Source of the DNA: Elmis aenea
Taxonomy: Eukaryota > Arthropoda > Insecta > Coleoptera > Elmidae
Assembly: GCA_947652605.1 (NCBI GenBank)
Contig: OX393576.1
Location: 52,056,966 to 52,120,965, forward strand
DNA: 64,000 nucleotides
Direction of reading: 5' to 3'
Shown here: in pieces, positions 1 through 11,393 of the stretch
How the letters are laid out: every line of letters begins with the position of its first letter
Position numbering within the stretch: position 1 is the first letter of the stretch
The notes under the pieces: model-generated
What the model was told of the DNA's origin: nothing
Database searches by the model: none
Seen by the model: only the letters and a program-made list of their open reading frames with translations
Made by a program: the position numbers and the translations under genes

Positions 1-387
1 TTCCAATTTGTTTGTTTATAAATAGGGCTGCCACCATTTTGCAGATCTCAAATACTTGATAAATTTTTATGTTCATCCTATATGTTTATATGTATATGAG
101 AAAATTCGTATATATTGAATTACTTTTCGATGACTATGTAACAACTTTTTGTAAAACATTGTAGTAAGAAAATTTTCGACTTGAAATTTTTTAAGGAATA
201 TAGTTACCTTAAGCATTTACATACATTTTTACACAACTTTATATTAACTTACAAATATTTATCGTCTTGCTTGATACAATGAAAAATAATTCATATAGTA
301 TCTTGTCTTTAATTGCTAACTTTTTAAAAATTTGCATAAGTTTAACATGTAATGTATGTGTATGTATTTACATACATATGAATGTAA

Positions 388-428
388 ACAACAACAACAA
401 ACAACAACAACAACAAACAACAACAACG
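388..428. repeat. (AAC)n microsatellite
   Basis: Forty-one bases built from AAC units with occasional AAAC interruptions. This is a simple-sequence repeat with no sign of coding use. Confidence 0.9.
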
Positions 429-699
429 TCCCTATAAATAAAACTGAAACTTTCTGGATAGTGGATAAATAAGTTTAGTCCAACAAAATATTGGTCTGCC
501 AACAAGTCAAGCTGTTTCTTCGCTTAGCTATCGTATTCTGTGTATTATATGCAGTACAAGCATAAAAGTTAACACTACAATTATATTCATTTTCAATTAG
601 TATTGAATCTGGGATCGGTGTATTCCCAAACACATTTTTTAAAATTAATAATAATAATTAATAACCTACTATACTATTATTTCCTTAAAAAAAAAAAAA

Positions 700-862
700 A
701 ACTAAAAAACTTTTGCAACTTACATAATATTATTGAAAATAACTACATCAACCCATATATTTGGAATGACAAAAAAAATAAGGAATTTAAATAAGTCACA
801 GTCCATTTAAAAAAATACAACTTTATGTCACAACTCGAATTTAGATTTTTTTTTGAAAAATT
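700..862 (+). repeat. Diverged fragment of the CAGGGTGGTC miniature family
   Basis: The stretch aligns by eye with about 34442-34612, inside the complete element at 34268-34880. Shared landmarks in the same order are TACATCAACCC, TATATTTGGAA, GGAATTTAA, a TTTAAAAAAA run and TGTCA. It lacks both CAGGGTGG termini, so it is a broken copy. Confidence 0.55.
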
Positions 863-2439
863 GTCTACGCCACTGCATTCTTACCAAAAAAGTGCCCGTA
901 GAAAGTCAAAATTATTTTTCTTTATTAAAAGTTAAGCTGCATTTAGGCTTCATTTAGGTCGCCCTTTGTATTAGGAAAGGAAGTTAAGGTTTCTAAAAAC
1001 GTAGGTGCTAAGAAAAGCTTTATTGAACAATACTTTGAAAATTGTTAAAAATGTATGCTTTAAAACTTATTTTAAGCATTTGATTTAAGAGCATTTATTT
1101 TTTGGTACACATTTATTTTTAGAATTTCGTAAATAATCTTTGATGCACACACATCCTTCTACGTATACAGTAGGACACTTGGACACACGATATCACTTTT
1201 TATACATGATGGTGGACATAAACTTGCGCAAGTAGAGAACTTCTCATTGGCACCAGAACATAAACATTAATTACATTTTTGTCAATGTGTTGCCTATTTT
1301 TAACAACAAAATAATAAGAAACGTATTATTTTAATAAATGCTTGACTAAGCATCTGTAGCACGCCGTTTCTGTATCAAAACTTACATGGAAATAGGACAA
1401 GTCGTATAGTATTTTCTGTGCAAGAAACTATACAGAATTTTGTACGAAAAACCTGTATGACACGATATAAGATTTTCTGTATATTTTCTGTATATAGTAT
1501 TTGGTACAGATTTCTATATAGAAATTTATACCGTGTCACACGGGCTTGAAAGAGGGGCGTTTGTAACATTTTAAAATATTGAAACAATGTGGTACAAACA
1601 ATTTATTTATAGTTATAATTTATAATAATTATTACTGCAGCAATAAAAAACGACCAATGTAACATACACCCTTCTTCCAATTAGGAAAATAAATTTATAA
1701 AAGAGTCTTATGCATCATATAGATACAGGCCATTGATCCATAAAAAAACGAATTAGAATAGATTTGTAACATACGCCCTTAATTACAAACGCCGACATTG
1801 CTCAGATGGACCCATCTTGCAGTGCCGTTCAGAAAACCTCCACGGAGTTTTGCTGCAAAATAATTAGGGAAGCCAATATTTAAACAACTACCTATAGGAA
1901 GTGAGTGAGAACAGAAATAGCAGAGTGACTACTCGGACAATAATACTCTAAAGAGCGGAGCGGCTATAATTCCATTCATGGAATGCATAGCCTACTATAA
2001 TAATAATATTTAAACAAGTCAAAACCAAAACTAGCATGGGACTTTCTGTTGCTTCCATGAATGCACCACCCAGTATATTATTCGTATTAGGCTGAACATG
2101 AACACATACTGAAGCAGAGAGCAAAGTAACGATCATAACGGAGAGCAACGCGGCGAAATCAAACAAACGTTAACTTGTTATAACAGTGGTGAGCTGTAGG
2201 GGGCTCGCGGGGGCTCGCGCGAGCCCTTTGTTAAATTATTCCTTAATTTGCGAGCCCCTTGTTCTTCTTGTTAACCATTTTCTCAAGAAAAAATATATCT
2301 TAAAATCATTGTCATTACATACATTTGTAAAGCGACGAAGTCATGCCTATCCAGTGGTGGACAGGGCCGGTGGGACACCGGGAGAAATCCCGGTGGGCCG
2401 GTCGCTCTGGGGCCGCGATATGTTTGCCCTAACTTCTAA

Positions 2440-4322
2440 AGTTAGTGCACTTGATGTTCGGTGTTCAAAATGTAGATAAAAGACTGGCGCATCCAACGAT
2501 GTAAAGAAAGTGCAAATAAAACACTTTTTAATACATCCACGGCCGTCTGAAAAAGGTCCGGCAATATGCCGAGAGTTCGCTCGCAAAAATAAAAACATCT
2601 CGGTCTACAAAAAAATTCGTAACTCCGTTATTAGCGTGCCGAAAATTTTGATTCGTAGTTTAAAATGTAGCTAAAAGACTGGCGCATCCAACGATGTAAA
2701 GAAAGTGCAAATAAAACACTTTTTAATATCATCCACGGCCGTCTGAAAAAGGTCCGGCAATATGCCGAGAGTTCGCTCGCAAAAATAAAAACATCTCGGT
2801 CTACAAAAAAAATTGTAACTCCGTTATTAGCGACCCGAAAATTTTGATTCGGTGTTTAAAATGTAGCTAAAAGACTGGCACATCCAAAGATGTAAAGAAA
2901 GTGCAAATAAAACCCTTTTTGATATCATCCACGGCCGTCTGAAAAAGGTCCGGCAATATGCCGAGAGTTCGCTCGCAAAAATACAAACATCTCGGTCTAC
3001 AAAAAAAATTATAACTCCGTTATTAGCGGACAGAAAATTTTGATTCGGTGTTTAAAATGTGGCTAAAAAACTGGCGCATCCAACGATGTTAAGAAAGTGC
3101 AAATAAAACACTTTTTGATATTATTCACGGCCGTCTGAAAAAGGTCCGGCAATATGCCGAGAGTTCGCTCGCAAAAATAAAAACATCTCGGTCTACAAAA
3201 AAAATCGTAACTCCGTTATTAGCGGCCCGAAAATTTTGAGTCGGTGTTTAAAATGTAGCTAAAAGACTGGCGCATCCAACGATGTAAAGAAAGTGTAAAT
3301 AAAACACTTTTTGATATCATCCCCGGCCGTCTGAAAAAGGTCCGGCAATATGCCGAGAATTCGCTCGCAAAAATAAAAACATCTCGGTTTACAAAAAAAA
3401 TTGTAACTCCGTTATTAGCGGCCCGAAAATTTTGATTCGGTGTTTAAAATGTGGCTAAAAAACTGGCGCATCCAACGATGTTAAGAAAGTGTAAATAAAA
3501 CACTTTTTGATATCATCCACGGCCGTCTGAAAAAGGTTCGGCAATATGCCGAGAATTCGCTCGCAAAAATAAAAACATCTCGGTCTACAAAAAAAATTGT
3601 AACTCCGTTATTAGCGACCCGAAAATTTTGATTCGGTGTTTAAAATGTAGCTAAAAGACTGGCGCATCCAACGATGTAAAGAAAGTGCAAATAAAACACT
3701 TTTTGATATCATCCACGGCCGTCTGAAAAAGGTCCGGCAATATGCCGAGAGTTGGCTCGCAAAAATAAAAACATCTCGGTCTACAAAAAAATTCGTAACT
3801 CCGTTATTAGCGGCCCGAAAATTTTGATTCGGTGTTTAAAATGTAGCTAAAAGACTAGCGCATCCAACGATGTAAAGAAAGTGTAAATAAAACACTCTTT
3901 GATATCATCCCCGGCCGTCTGAAAAAGGTCCGGCAATATGCCGAGAGTTCGCTCGCAAAAATAAAAACATCTCTGTTTACAAAAAAATTCGTAACTCCGT
4001 TATTAGCGACCCGAAAATTTTGATTCGGTGTTTAAAATGTAGCTAAAAGACTGGCGCATCCAACGATGTTAAGAAAGTGCAAATAAAACACTTTTTGATA
4101 TCATCCACGGCCGTCTGAATAAGGTCCGGCAATATGCCGAGAATTCGCTCGCAAAAATAAAAACATCTCGGTCTACAAAAAAATTCGTAACTCCGTTATT
4201 AGCGACCCGAAAATTTTGATTTGGTGTTTAAAATGTAGCTAAAAGACTGGCGCATCCAACGATGTAAAGAAAGTGTAAATAAAACACTTTTGGATATTAT
4301 CCACGGCCGTCTGAAAAAGGTC
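2440..4322. repeat. 196-bp tandem satellite, about 9.5 units, inside a hAT element
   Basis: The landmark GACTGGCGCATCC (with small variants) recurs at 2482, 2677, 2873, 3069, 3265, 3461, 3657, 3853, 4049 and 4245. The spacings are 195, then 196 every time. Units differ by scattered substitutions and by length of an A-run. The array stops abruptly at about 4322 inside a unit. A transposase-like stretch just left of the array (about 2418-2460) is nearly repeated just right of it (about 4518-4560). Confidence 0.95.
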
Positions 4323-4423
4323 CTTTCAACAGGTCATACTTGTGATACTTGTCATACTTGTGATCGCGTTGGCTATGAGATTGTGTAGGGAAAAAATCAA
4401 AGTTTGTTATAGTTTTTAATCAA

Positions 4424-5212
4424 GGAAAACTGAAAAAAAGAAAAAGTGGTCATAAAGAGAGAGAGAAAAGGCTAAAAGTACTTCACGAAGTTGCTAAAAA
4501 AAAATTCAAGTTAAGTGATTTGTTTGCTTTAGCTTCTAAAGTTAGTGCACCTGATGTTGAAAAATCATTGATCAAGAATAGCATTCATCAAATTCGACAA
4601 AAGATGACAATCTAATCTGCCCCATTGAAACGGACAAAATTGAAACGTCGATTATCAACGCAAAATCTTCATGTTCAAGTCTAACTTACCAAGTAACAAA
4701 TATTTTGAATGCTTATCAGCTAGTTATTTCACAAAACCAACAAGTCAAAATTTTGAGTATTTCTTAACAAACATCCTTGTCAGCCAACTATTGGTGATAT
4801 AACTTATTGTCCATTTAAGCCAAATGTTATATTTTACAGAGATGATAAAATAAGCAGACGATGGTTATCATATTGTTTAGAAAAAGAATCTCTATTTTGT
4901 TCCGTGTGCTTGACATACAGTGATAAGAACGAATGTTCGTTTGTAAATGATGGAATGAAAGACTGGAAGCATACTCTGCAACGTGTTAAAGAACATGAAA
5001 ATAATAAGATCCATGAAAATTGTGTTTATAGGCATATGCTTAAACTTAAAAGTAAAGATATTTATGGTTTAATATTCTCAAATGCTTACGTCAAAACAAA
5101 AAATGCTCTTGAACGCAAGCAAGTATTGGAAAGAATTATAGATGTAAAACTAATTGGAAAAAGGGGTTTAGCTTTTCGGGCTCACAGGAATCTGCTAATT
5201 CACTTTCATTAG
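4424..5212 (+). pseudogene. hAT transposase N-terminal remnant (ZMYM/TTF-finger type)
   Basis: The reading frame runs in three successive pieces: 4424-4615 ends in TAA, about 4627-4767 ends in TAA, and about 4770-5212 ends in TAG. The first piece is lysine-rich, like the N-terminus of this hAT group. The third has HPCQPT, then RWLSYC, ESLFCSVC, and a DWK...HE...H spacing typical of the TTF-type zinc finger at the start of ZMYM1-like hAT transposases. Catalytic acidic residues and the C-terminal dimerisation domain are missing. The gene is dead through stops, frame changes and loss of its 3' half. Confidence 0.75.
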
Positions 5213-6163
5213 AGCATAATGAGACTGAACATGTAATTTTTTTAGAAATAATTTTATTTTTATCTAAATATGACATTTTAAAATTAAATTTTTTTGGGTC
5301 ATTCTTTTTTTGGGGGCCGGTCTAGCAGGTTTTTCCCGGGCCGGTTGAATTTCCCAGTCCGCTACTGTGCCTATCAAGCAATGACGATTAAATTTAGAAT
5401 AACCCGTCGCACAATAGAATTTTTTGAATTATGTACAATCACTCAATTATTCACGTTTGAATTTAAAATGCCATTTTTTTCCAACATATAATTGACATTA
5501 TTTTTTTGTTTTTATTTAACTATGAGCGAGCCCTTTGTTAAAAATTTCATAGCTCACCACTGGTTACAACGCGCATACTGAAGCGTCCAGGAGAGATGCA
5601 CGATTATCGCTATAGTAGAGCAAAGCAGCGAGTTTAAACAAATTTGTTTTCGCTGCTCTCATCGCTCATTTAAGTTTTGTGATTTGGTCAAACTTGGTCA
5701 AATTTTGTATTTTTCTTAAAATGTAATCAAAGGTTGAACAACTCATTCTGAAATATGAGTGAAAATTTTCCGGATGTTCACGAAGTTGTTCATATAAGTG
5801 ATGAAATTCACCAAGTTCATGCCTACTTTTATTTATTGTATGAACACTACAGCTTCTAGTTTTTTTTTAATTTAATAAATACCAATTTTAAAGGCGGAAT
5901 TTTCAGTTAGTATCAAATTCATGATTTTCGGACCGAAAACTGTGATCGACTAAATCCTCAGTATCTGTATAGTGCTCGTTTGTAGACTCGCTGCTGATTC
6001 ACCGCTTTGCTCTTAAATAACAGCGCTGCTTTGCTCACCGCTCCAGTATGTGTTTAGCCTTACATTATTATCTCTCTGAATAACCTTGGGGCTAAATGCA
6101 TAAAGCTTCCATCGTTCATATACTTTTAGTTGCCACTTCATATTGGTCTGTAAACCAGCCAAA

Positions 6164-7429
6164 ATGTTTGTTCCTTTAACTTTAGTGTTTTTTGTAATAT
6201 TTGCGGTAAACGCAAGTGAGTTTGTTGTAAAATCTATTATCAATATTAATATAAGCATAGAATTTTTTGTTCATTAATAGGCAATTTTAATGTTTTGTGT
6301 AATGAACTAGATTGGAATTGGAAGTTTGCCAGAAATTAAACCTTTATTTTGATAATCGGTTTTATGTCTTTTACATAGGTTTTAATAGGATATGACGATA
6401 AAGTCTCCAAAGAAATATATATGAAGCCTATACACTAATTATTCCGAACATATGGAAAGATGACAAACAAAAAAATAATCGCTTATTATACGTATTTGTA
6501 TTAAATTTTAAAACCTTTTTTACTATTTTAAAAAAATTAGGCCATTTTTATCATTTGATCAAAAACTTCTACAGTGAATTTTCCGATGCTCGCCATCTTG
6601 GAAACGGTAAAAGATACGAGATCAGTTAAATTAGAGAAAAGGTGCACATTTTTATGGCGATTGAAAATCTGAATTTTGATTATTTTCAGATTTATAACAA
6701 AAACCCTGAAAAATGTGATTTTAGAGGAAAATTATTATCCTTCGTTTGACGTTTTTTTAATCAAACTTGATAACTGTATGTTATTGACTATTCTGGATTG
6801 AACGACGTGGACATAAATTTTCCAGACCTTCTAGATTTCAAGCTGCGATAGTAAAGTTTTTTATTTCTTGTGGCTGCCATATTGGACTTTTACATCATTA
6901 AGATAGACAAAAAAAAATCTTTTCAGATTGACAAGCAACAAAAATTTTTAGGTACATCTTTTTGTGTCACCGTTCAAAATATATTTTGCCTGTAAACTAA
7001 AAGTAATAAAGCATTGTTTTGATATTCACATCTTTATGAATTAAGTCCATACGGTAAGCAAAAAATGGATTATGATACTCTTAACCGTTATTGGAAGAAC
7101 GTCCTAATTATTTTCATTTCTTACGCCAAATTGCATATCATATAAACTTTAGCCGTTACCTTTTACTTAACAATTTAAGTGTAATGAAAGATGAATTTCT
7201 TCTTTAAAACATTAATGTTCTTGCAGATCCGATTACAAAATTGAACTGTACCAGGCGTTTTGAAGAATACCAATGTGGCAGTGCTTGCCAAACTAAATGT
7301 GCTACGCTAGGACAAATATGTCCTATAGTCAACATTCGCTGCAATGACGATTGTTACTGCATTAAAGGATATGCAAGAAATTCTAAGGGAGCTTGCATAC
7401 CGATAAAACTATGTCCAAGAAAATTTTAA
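6164..7429 (+). CDS. Secreted TIL-domain serine protease inhibitor-like protein
   Basis: Two exons, 6164-6215 and 7227-7429, encode 84 aa. Exon 1 encodes a 17-residue hydrophobic signal peptide (MFVPLTLVFFVIFAVNA) plus one base and is followed by a GTGAGT donor. The intron ends in TTCTTGCAG, and joining restores the frame at NPITKLNC. The mature chain has ten cysteines in trypsin-inhibitor-like (TIL) order, with the closing CYC and GAC...LC pattern, as in small single-domain inhibitors of insect haemolymph and secretions. Family knowledge suggests inhibition of a serine protease outside the cell; the target is unknown. AATAAA overlaps the stop (7429-7434) and recurs at 7476. Other cysteine-rich secreted roles remain possible. 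The start is supported by the signal peptide and matching splice phase. Confidence 0.8.
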
Positions 7430-7790
7430 ATAAACAAAATACAAGCTTCGCTAAGTTATTAAGTCTCATTTTTAAAATAAAGTACGGAAAGGATGAGAAA
7501 AAACCAAAAGTTCAATATTAAAACTATCAGTCTACATTTTTGTTTAATTGCACGACGTTGATAATAAAATAGAAAACATTAAACTGATATAAAATTTAAA
7601 ACTTACATAGAATAAACTATATTTTAGTCAATACCAAACCTATTCTTTAATTTTTAATTATTGTAGCAATTGACTATTTATTTTATAAATTGTTTATGTA
7701 TTCCATAAGTGATAAGTGTAACCTGTAACCAATAAATTGTAGCAAATATTTAAGAAAATTGTTTTACTCTGTTGCAAATTTACAATTCTC
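7430..7790 (+). repeat. 3' flank of the inhibitor gene, duplicated at about 25.06-25.66 kb
   Basis: The sequence from just after the stop codon aligns with about 25060-25660 on the same strand. Shared landmarks in order are AAAACTATCAGTCTACATTT, GATAATAAAATAG, TTTAGTCAATACCAAACCTA and AATAAATTGTAGCAA. The distant copy carries an extra segment of about 270 bp. No TIL coding exon precedes the distant copy. Confidence 0.75.
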
Positions 7791-8113
7791 AAAATAATAT
7801 CTTATACATCTTTATTTTTATTTCAAGTAGTACCTACTTACTAATACTTTTTTACGTTAAATACGACACCCTGTATATTTTTTATTTTTTAGATTTCAAT
7901 GAATTCTCTTTAAAAAAATGTAAAAGGTTTTATGTACATAAAATCAATAGTTTTTGAATTATTAACGTTTTCTTGAAAATAATGAAGGTTACCGATCATT
8001 GACAAAATATTCATATGTAGCGATTTAACAGCGTCAGTGTAAAATAATTTGGTAGTTTTGTTAACAATACTCTTATAGTGCCTTCTGAACAATTAAGCTT
8101 TTTAAATAATTCA

Positions 8114-8864
8114 CAGGGTGTTTGTTTTTGTCGGTCCATGTAGATGACATTAAAGTCGCGACTTTTAATGTCACGCAAAGTCGCGACATCGATTTGACAG
8201 TTCGGCATTTGACGTAAACCTACCATACTTTTATATTTTGACATAACAGACAAATAGGTTAGGTCAACCTAACCTAATATACATTTGTTTGTCATCGATT
8301 TCGAATTTATCATGTCCCCAATAGATGTTCCAACGATTTTAGAGCATTATCAACAAATAGCAACTTCAAAATAATTAGTTGCTCTATAACACTCGATGCT
8401 GCTATTACAAGAGCGGCCATTTTTACTTTGAAGTCGCGACTTTCAATTTGGGTAGTTCACACGGTGACATTTAAAGTCGCGACTTTTGATGTCGCGACTT
8501 TAAATGTCACCGTGTGAACTACCCATAAATATGTGATTAACAATTTTTTAGTTAATGTAGATTAAAGTTATAAGAAAAACGTATTTCCTTGAATAAACGA
8601 CAGAAATTTGCAGTTTAAGAGTAAAATTAAAATTAAATGTATATTTTTTCATAATTTTAAAAGTTTACTATTTAAATTCTTGTTAATTTTGTATTTTTTG
8701 CCATAGTTTATCATTAAAACGGCAATAACTCGAGAAATATTAGTTTTAGATGTAATACACCCTTATTATTTTTTAAAGTCAATCAATTTATCTACCCTTA
8801 AAAAAATTTCTATCTTAAATAATAAAGCATCTATGAAAGAAATACGCACCAAGTGGACACCCTG
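8114..8864. mobile_element. Possible CAGGGTG-ended element
   Basis: An ACAGGGTGT end at about 8113 faces an ACACCCTGT end finishing at 8864, but the termini agree for only about ten bases. It would enclose the palindromic miniature at 8144-8524. Another orphan ACACCCTGT lies near 7868. The pairing is an inference. Confidence 0.3.
8144..8524. mobile_element. GTCGCGAC-hairpin miniature, copy 1
   Basis: The right end is a self-complementary hairpin (8449-8524): TGGGTAGTTCACACGGTGAC, AAAGTCGCGAC palindromes, then the exact reverse complement ending GAACTACCCA. The left end holds a degraded version of the same hairpin. The middle matches copy 2 at 16973-17407 (shared: TTGACAGTTCGGCATTTGACGT with small changes, and CCTAACCTAATATACATTTG). 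No open frame exists. The short repeat GTTAGGTTAACCTAACC lies in the core. Confidence 0.75.
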
Positions 8865-9047
8865 TACAAATAGTTCATTTAAAAAACATATGTGTTTGTA
8901 TTCAAATCAAAACAAATATTTTCCTTGTTATGTTTATAATTGCATTACAAAAAAAAAAAAAAATTATAAACTATACTGTACTGTGTATTATAGGAAAGCT
9001 TTACAATTATTAGTAATAAATGTATTCTGTAATTATTACAATAACAG

Positions 9048-9210
9048 GTACCTACTGGTTGCCCTAGTTATAATTTTAAAATTATAAGCAATTAAAATAT
9101 GAACTCAATAAAGTATTTTGTACTTATTGTTTTTGGCAGAATTTTGTACTAAGTTTATTATTGTATTATAAAAAGTTTATCAATATTATTTGACTTCATC
9201 TTTTTTAATA
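9048..9210 (+). repeat. Dispersed repeat, second block shared with about 26.66-26.81 kb
   Basis: GCCCTAGTTATAATTT, AGTATTTTGTACTT, TTGGCAGAATTTT and TTATAAAAAGTTTA occur in the same order at about 26670-26810. With the 7430-7790 repeat this gives two matching blocks in the same order and at similar spacing (about 1.6 kb). This suggests one old duplicated segment with a diverged middle. Confidence 0.6.
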
Positions 9211-9457
9211 ATAATAGATCTGATTGCACTAACCTACAGTTAGTATTGTTACTAATAGAGTTTTCAAGAATTTTGTAAGTCACTGTACATTGTACTAAGT
9301 TTGTAAGAATTGTTTACTTACCATTATTAACGCCAAATTTAATTTTGTATCTGTTATAGCAGGACTGTCCAACTTCTAAAGGAGTGCGGGTCATTTTTTT
9401 CCCTCCAAAGTTTTAGTGGGCCACTATTGAGTATAATAATTCTAATACGAATGATTC

Positions 9458-9840
9458 CCACCAAATTTAAATTTAAATTCAAACTTAGTTTAAGTAACTA
9501 CCACCAGATGGCCAAACATCTCCATGTGACGTCATTATTCCTCATGCATTTGCTGTGATCCTGATACAATAAAGACAAATTTACTGTAAGAATACCATCA
9601 GCTCGGTTAAATTTAGTTCAACCAACAAACACCAGAGGAAGTCTTTTGTCCTCTGTTGGTCAACCTACAAACTAAATTTAACCGTACTTGCAAATAATAT
9701 TGACGAGAAATTAAGGAAAATTTGATTTTTGTATCAGGATCACAGCAAATGCATGAGGAATAATGACGTCACTGAAGGTGTCTGGCCCTCTGGTGGTAAA
9801 TGACTTAAACTAAATTTGAATTTAAATTTAAATTTGGTGG
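9458..9840. mobile_element. Palindromic foldback element with arms over 100 bp
   Basis: The left arm starts CCACCAAATTTAAATTTAAA and includes TGACGTCATTATTCCTCATG and TGCTGTGATCCTGATACAA. The right arm is its reverse complement and ends TTTGGTGG. An inner inverted repeat (GGTTAAATTTAGTT / AACTAAATTTAACC) lies in the loop. Immediate flanks (GAATGATTC and AAATAATCC) are only weakly alike; a diverged 9-bp duplication, as for Mutator-like elements, is possible but unproven. No coding sequence. Confidence 0.7.
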
Positions 9841-10050
9841 AAATAATCCCTTGTACGTGGGTTGCATACATTAAAAATAAAACACAAGATTTTGTAATAT
9901 CTTTATTGATATATTAATAAAAGTCAACATAAATTTAAATAAGTTACCATTTTTGATAGACATCGAAACCAAACACATGCTTATAATTAAAAAACGATTA
10001 AATATTACATTCAAACTGGATTACTGGGCGTTTTATTTTAATCACTTTAA

Positions 10051-10782
10051 CCCTTTGAGTTCCAAAATAAGTTTTATTGATAAAAAGAAAAAAAATATTT
10101 ACTTTATTAACTTAAAATACCATAACATGAACAATAAAAACATCTGTTTGTAATATTATTTTTTTTAAATAGAAAAAAAGTCGGTGGTTTCATCAGATAA
10201 CCACTGGGACAAAAAAAAACACTCCCTTTTTATGGTGTTTAATAATTTAATAATAAATAAATTTACTTTCAACCCAAAATAATTTTTTTCAATAAAAAAA
10301 AAGTTATCATTCACTTCTTAACTTAAAATAAATTAAAATTAACATAATTTTTTGTTTACAATAATAGAATAAAAAAGCGGTGGTTTCATCAGATAACCAA
10401 TGGCGCACAAGAAACACACTTCAAATATTTTTATAAATATTTTTTATAACTTCGAATTTAAAAGCAAATCCATAAACAAATTATCACCTGATCATAATTC
10501 ACTGATAAATTTACTTACCAGCCATTGCAATCCACTAATTGCGTAAAATTTAATATTTTCTTGCCATTTATCATTGCTTGATAAAGCAACTTACACCATA
10601 CAAAACATTTAAATGAAATTTTGGTATACGGACCTATTTTAGTACAAACTTTTGCTTTTTGCCAAGAGATGGTGCTATAAGACATAGAATAGCAATAGTG
10701 GTTTTAAAGCTTGGTCACTGGGTATCATAGAATAAATTATTTGAAAGGTGGTTTCTCGGTGAAACCACAAGGAACCAAAGGG
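10051..10782. mobile_element. piggyBac-like miniature, TTAA-flanked
   Basis: The termini are CCCTTTGAGTTCC and GGAACCAAAGGG, each bounded by TTAA (10047-10050 and 10783-10786). TTAA target duplication with CCC-starting termini is characteristic of the piggyBac superfamily. The interior is AT-rich. It contains GGTGGTTTCATCAGATAACCA twice in near-identical form (about 10184 and 10378) and a small hairpin near the right end (GGTGGTTTCTCGGTGAAACCAC). No transposase is present. Confidence 0.8.
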
Positions 10783-10786
10783 TTAA

Positions 10787-11393
10787 CAGTCATCGATTTG
10801 GGAGAACATTTATTATTTACAACAAAATATATATTTTTTTACATATACAATTACACTGACTTTAAAAACGAATAAAATATTTAAAACACAAATATTATAA
10901 TTTTTAACATAACTCACATTGCTGTTGAATAAGTTAAAATTGATAACGTTTAATAAGTAGCGTATCAGTGCAAATTTATTCACAATCATACATTTACTAT
11001 ATTTAAAACAATGATTACAGACAATATCAACAAGTAGTGTTAACATAAATACTACTATATGATATAACAGTTTTTAAGCCACTTCACAACTAAAAACTTG
11101 CCTATGATTATATGATAACTAAGAATTACACTTGATACTAATCATTCAGTGTTTTAGTAATAAAAGCATTTTTTGCTAATAAAAACTGCAATGATTATAT
11201 TTAAAATGTACATATGTTTTGAGACAAATTTTACATTGATTTATCGATTTATGTAAAACACAAACAATAAAATTGCAAACACACATATTACATATTTGAT
11301 TATTTTACTCAAGTATTAATATTTAATAATTAACCTGCCAATGTAAGTTTTATTACAAGCTCAAATATTTTAGTTTTAAGGACAATAATTATA
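10787..11393. other. AT-rich intergenic DNA
   Basis: I see no gene, RNA or clear repeat boundary in this stretch. Confidence 0.5.

Larger units (their letters stand above)
1..2086. other. AT-rich intergenic DNA, no gene seen
   Basis: I see no credible coding potential here. The short open frames are low-complexity and lack recognisable domains. A motif near position 24 (ATAAATAGGGCTGCCACC) recurs with one change near 26402, so part of this stretch is dispersed repeat. The AAC microsatellite and the 700-862 repeat fragment are listed separately. Confidence 0.5.
2352..5367 (+). mobile_element. hAT element with internal satellite and broken transposase
   Basis: The element starts CAGTGGTGGACAGGG and ends in CCAGTCCGCTACTG, which is CAGTAGCGGACTGG on the other strand. 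It is flanked by a perfect 8-bp duplication, TGCCTATC (2344-2351 and 5368-5375), the hAT hallmark. In order it holds GC-rich subterminal DNA, a short transposase-like piece (about 2418-2460), a 196-bp tandem array (about 2440-4322), then a degenerate N-terminal transposase region. The catalytic and dimerisation regions are absent, so it is a defective, internally rearranged copy. Confidence 0.85.
2184..5562. mobile_element. hAT miniature, middle level of the nest
   Basis: The terminal inverted repeats are CAGTGGTGAGCT and AGCTCACCACTG. The flanks read GTTATAAC on the left and GTTACAAC on the right, an 8-bp target duplication with one transition; one C at the left junction is shared or lost. 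Its own sequence is only about 350 bp, with GCGAGCCC motifs on both sides, and is split by the inner hAT at 2352-5367. It has no coding capacity of its own. Confidence 0.7.
2090..6059. mobile_element. Harbinger-like miniature, outermost of a three-level nest
   Basis: The left end reads GGCTGAACA and the right end TGTTTAGCC. Both continue inward with CACATACTG, then AGC-rich subterminal sequence with GAGCAAAG motifs. Each end is flanked by TTA (2087-2089 and 6060-6062), a 3-bp TWA-type duplication as made by PIF/Harbinger transposons. No transposase of its own is visible. Its body was split by the hAT insertion at 2184-5562. The right end lies about 105 bp upstream of the start codon of the TIL inhibitor gene, so the element forms part of that gene's 5' flank. 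Confidence 0.6.

Noticed and set aside
1948..2166. 72-codon minus-strand frame with hydrophobic residues
   Set aside because: It crosses the left end of the TTA-flanked miniature at 2090 and shows no family pattern.
2440..4322. Tandem array considered as a CRISPR-like repeat-spacer structure
   Set aside because: Units are 196 bp and similar along their whole length; there are no variable spacers, and the context is a eukaryotic transposon.
8011..8253. 80-codon minus-strand frame that looked DNA-binding-like
   Set aside because: Overlaps the miniature at 8144-8524 and an orphan CAGGGTG end; the resemblance is too weak.
9362..9420. CAGGACTGTCCAACTTC, resembling a hAT terminus
   Set aside because: No matching second end or duplication found nearby; kept only as a possible orphan end.
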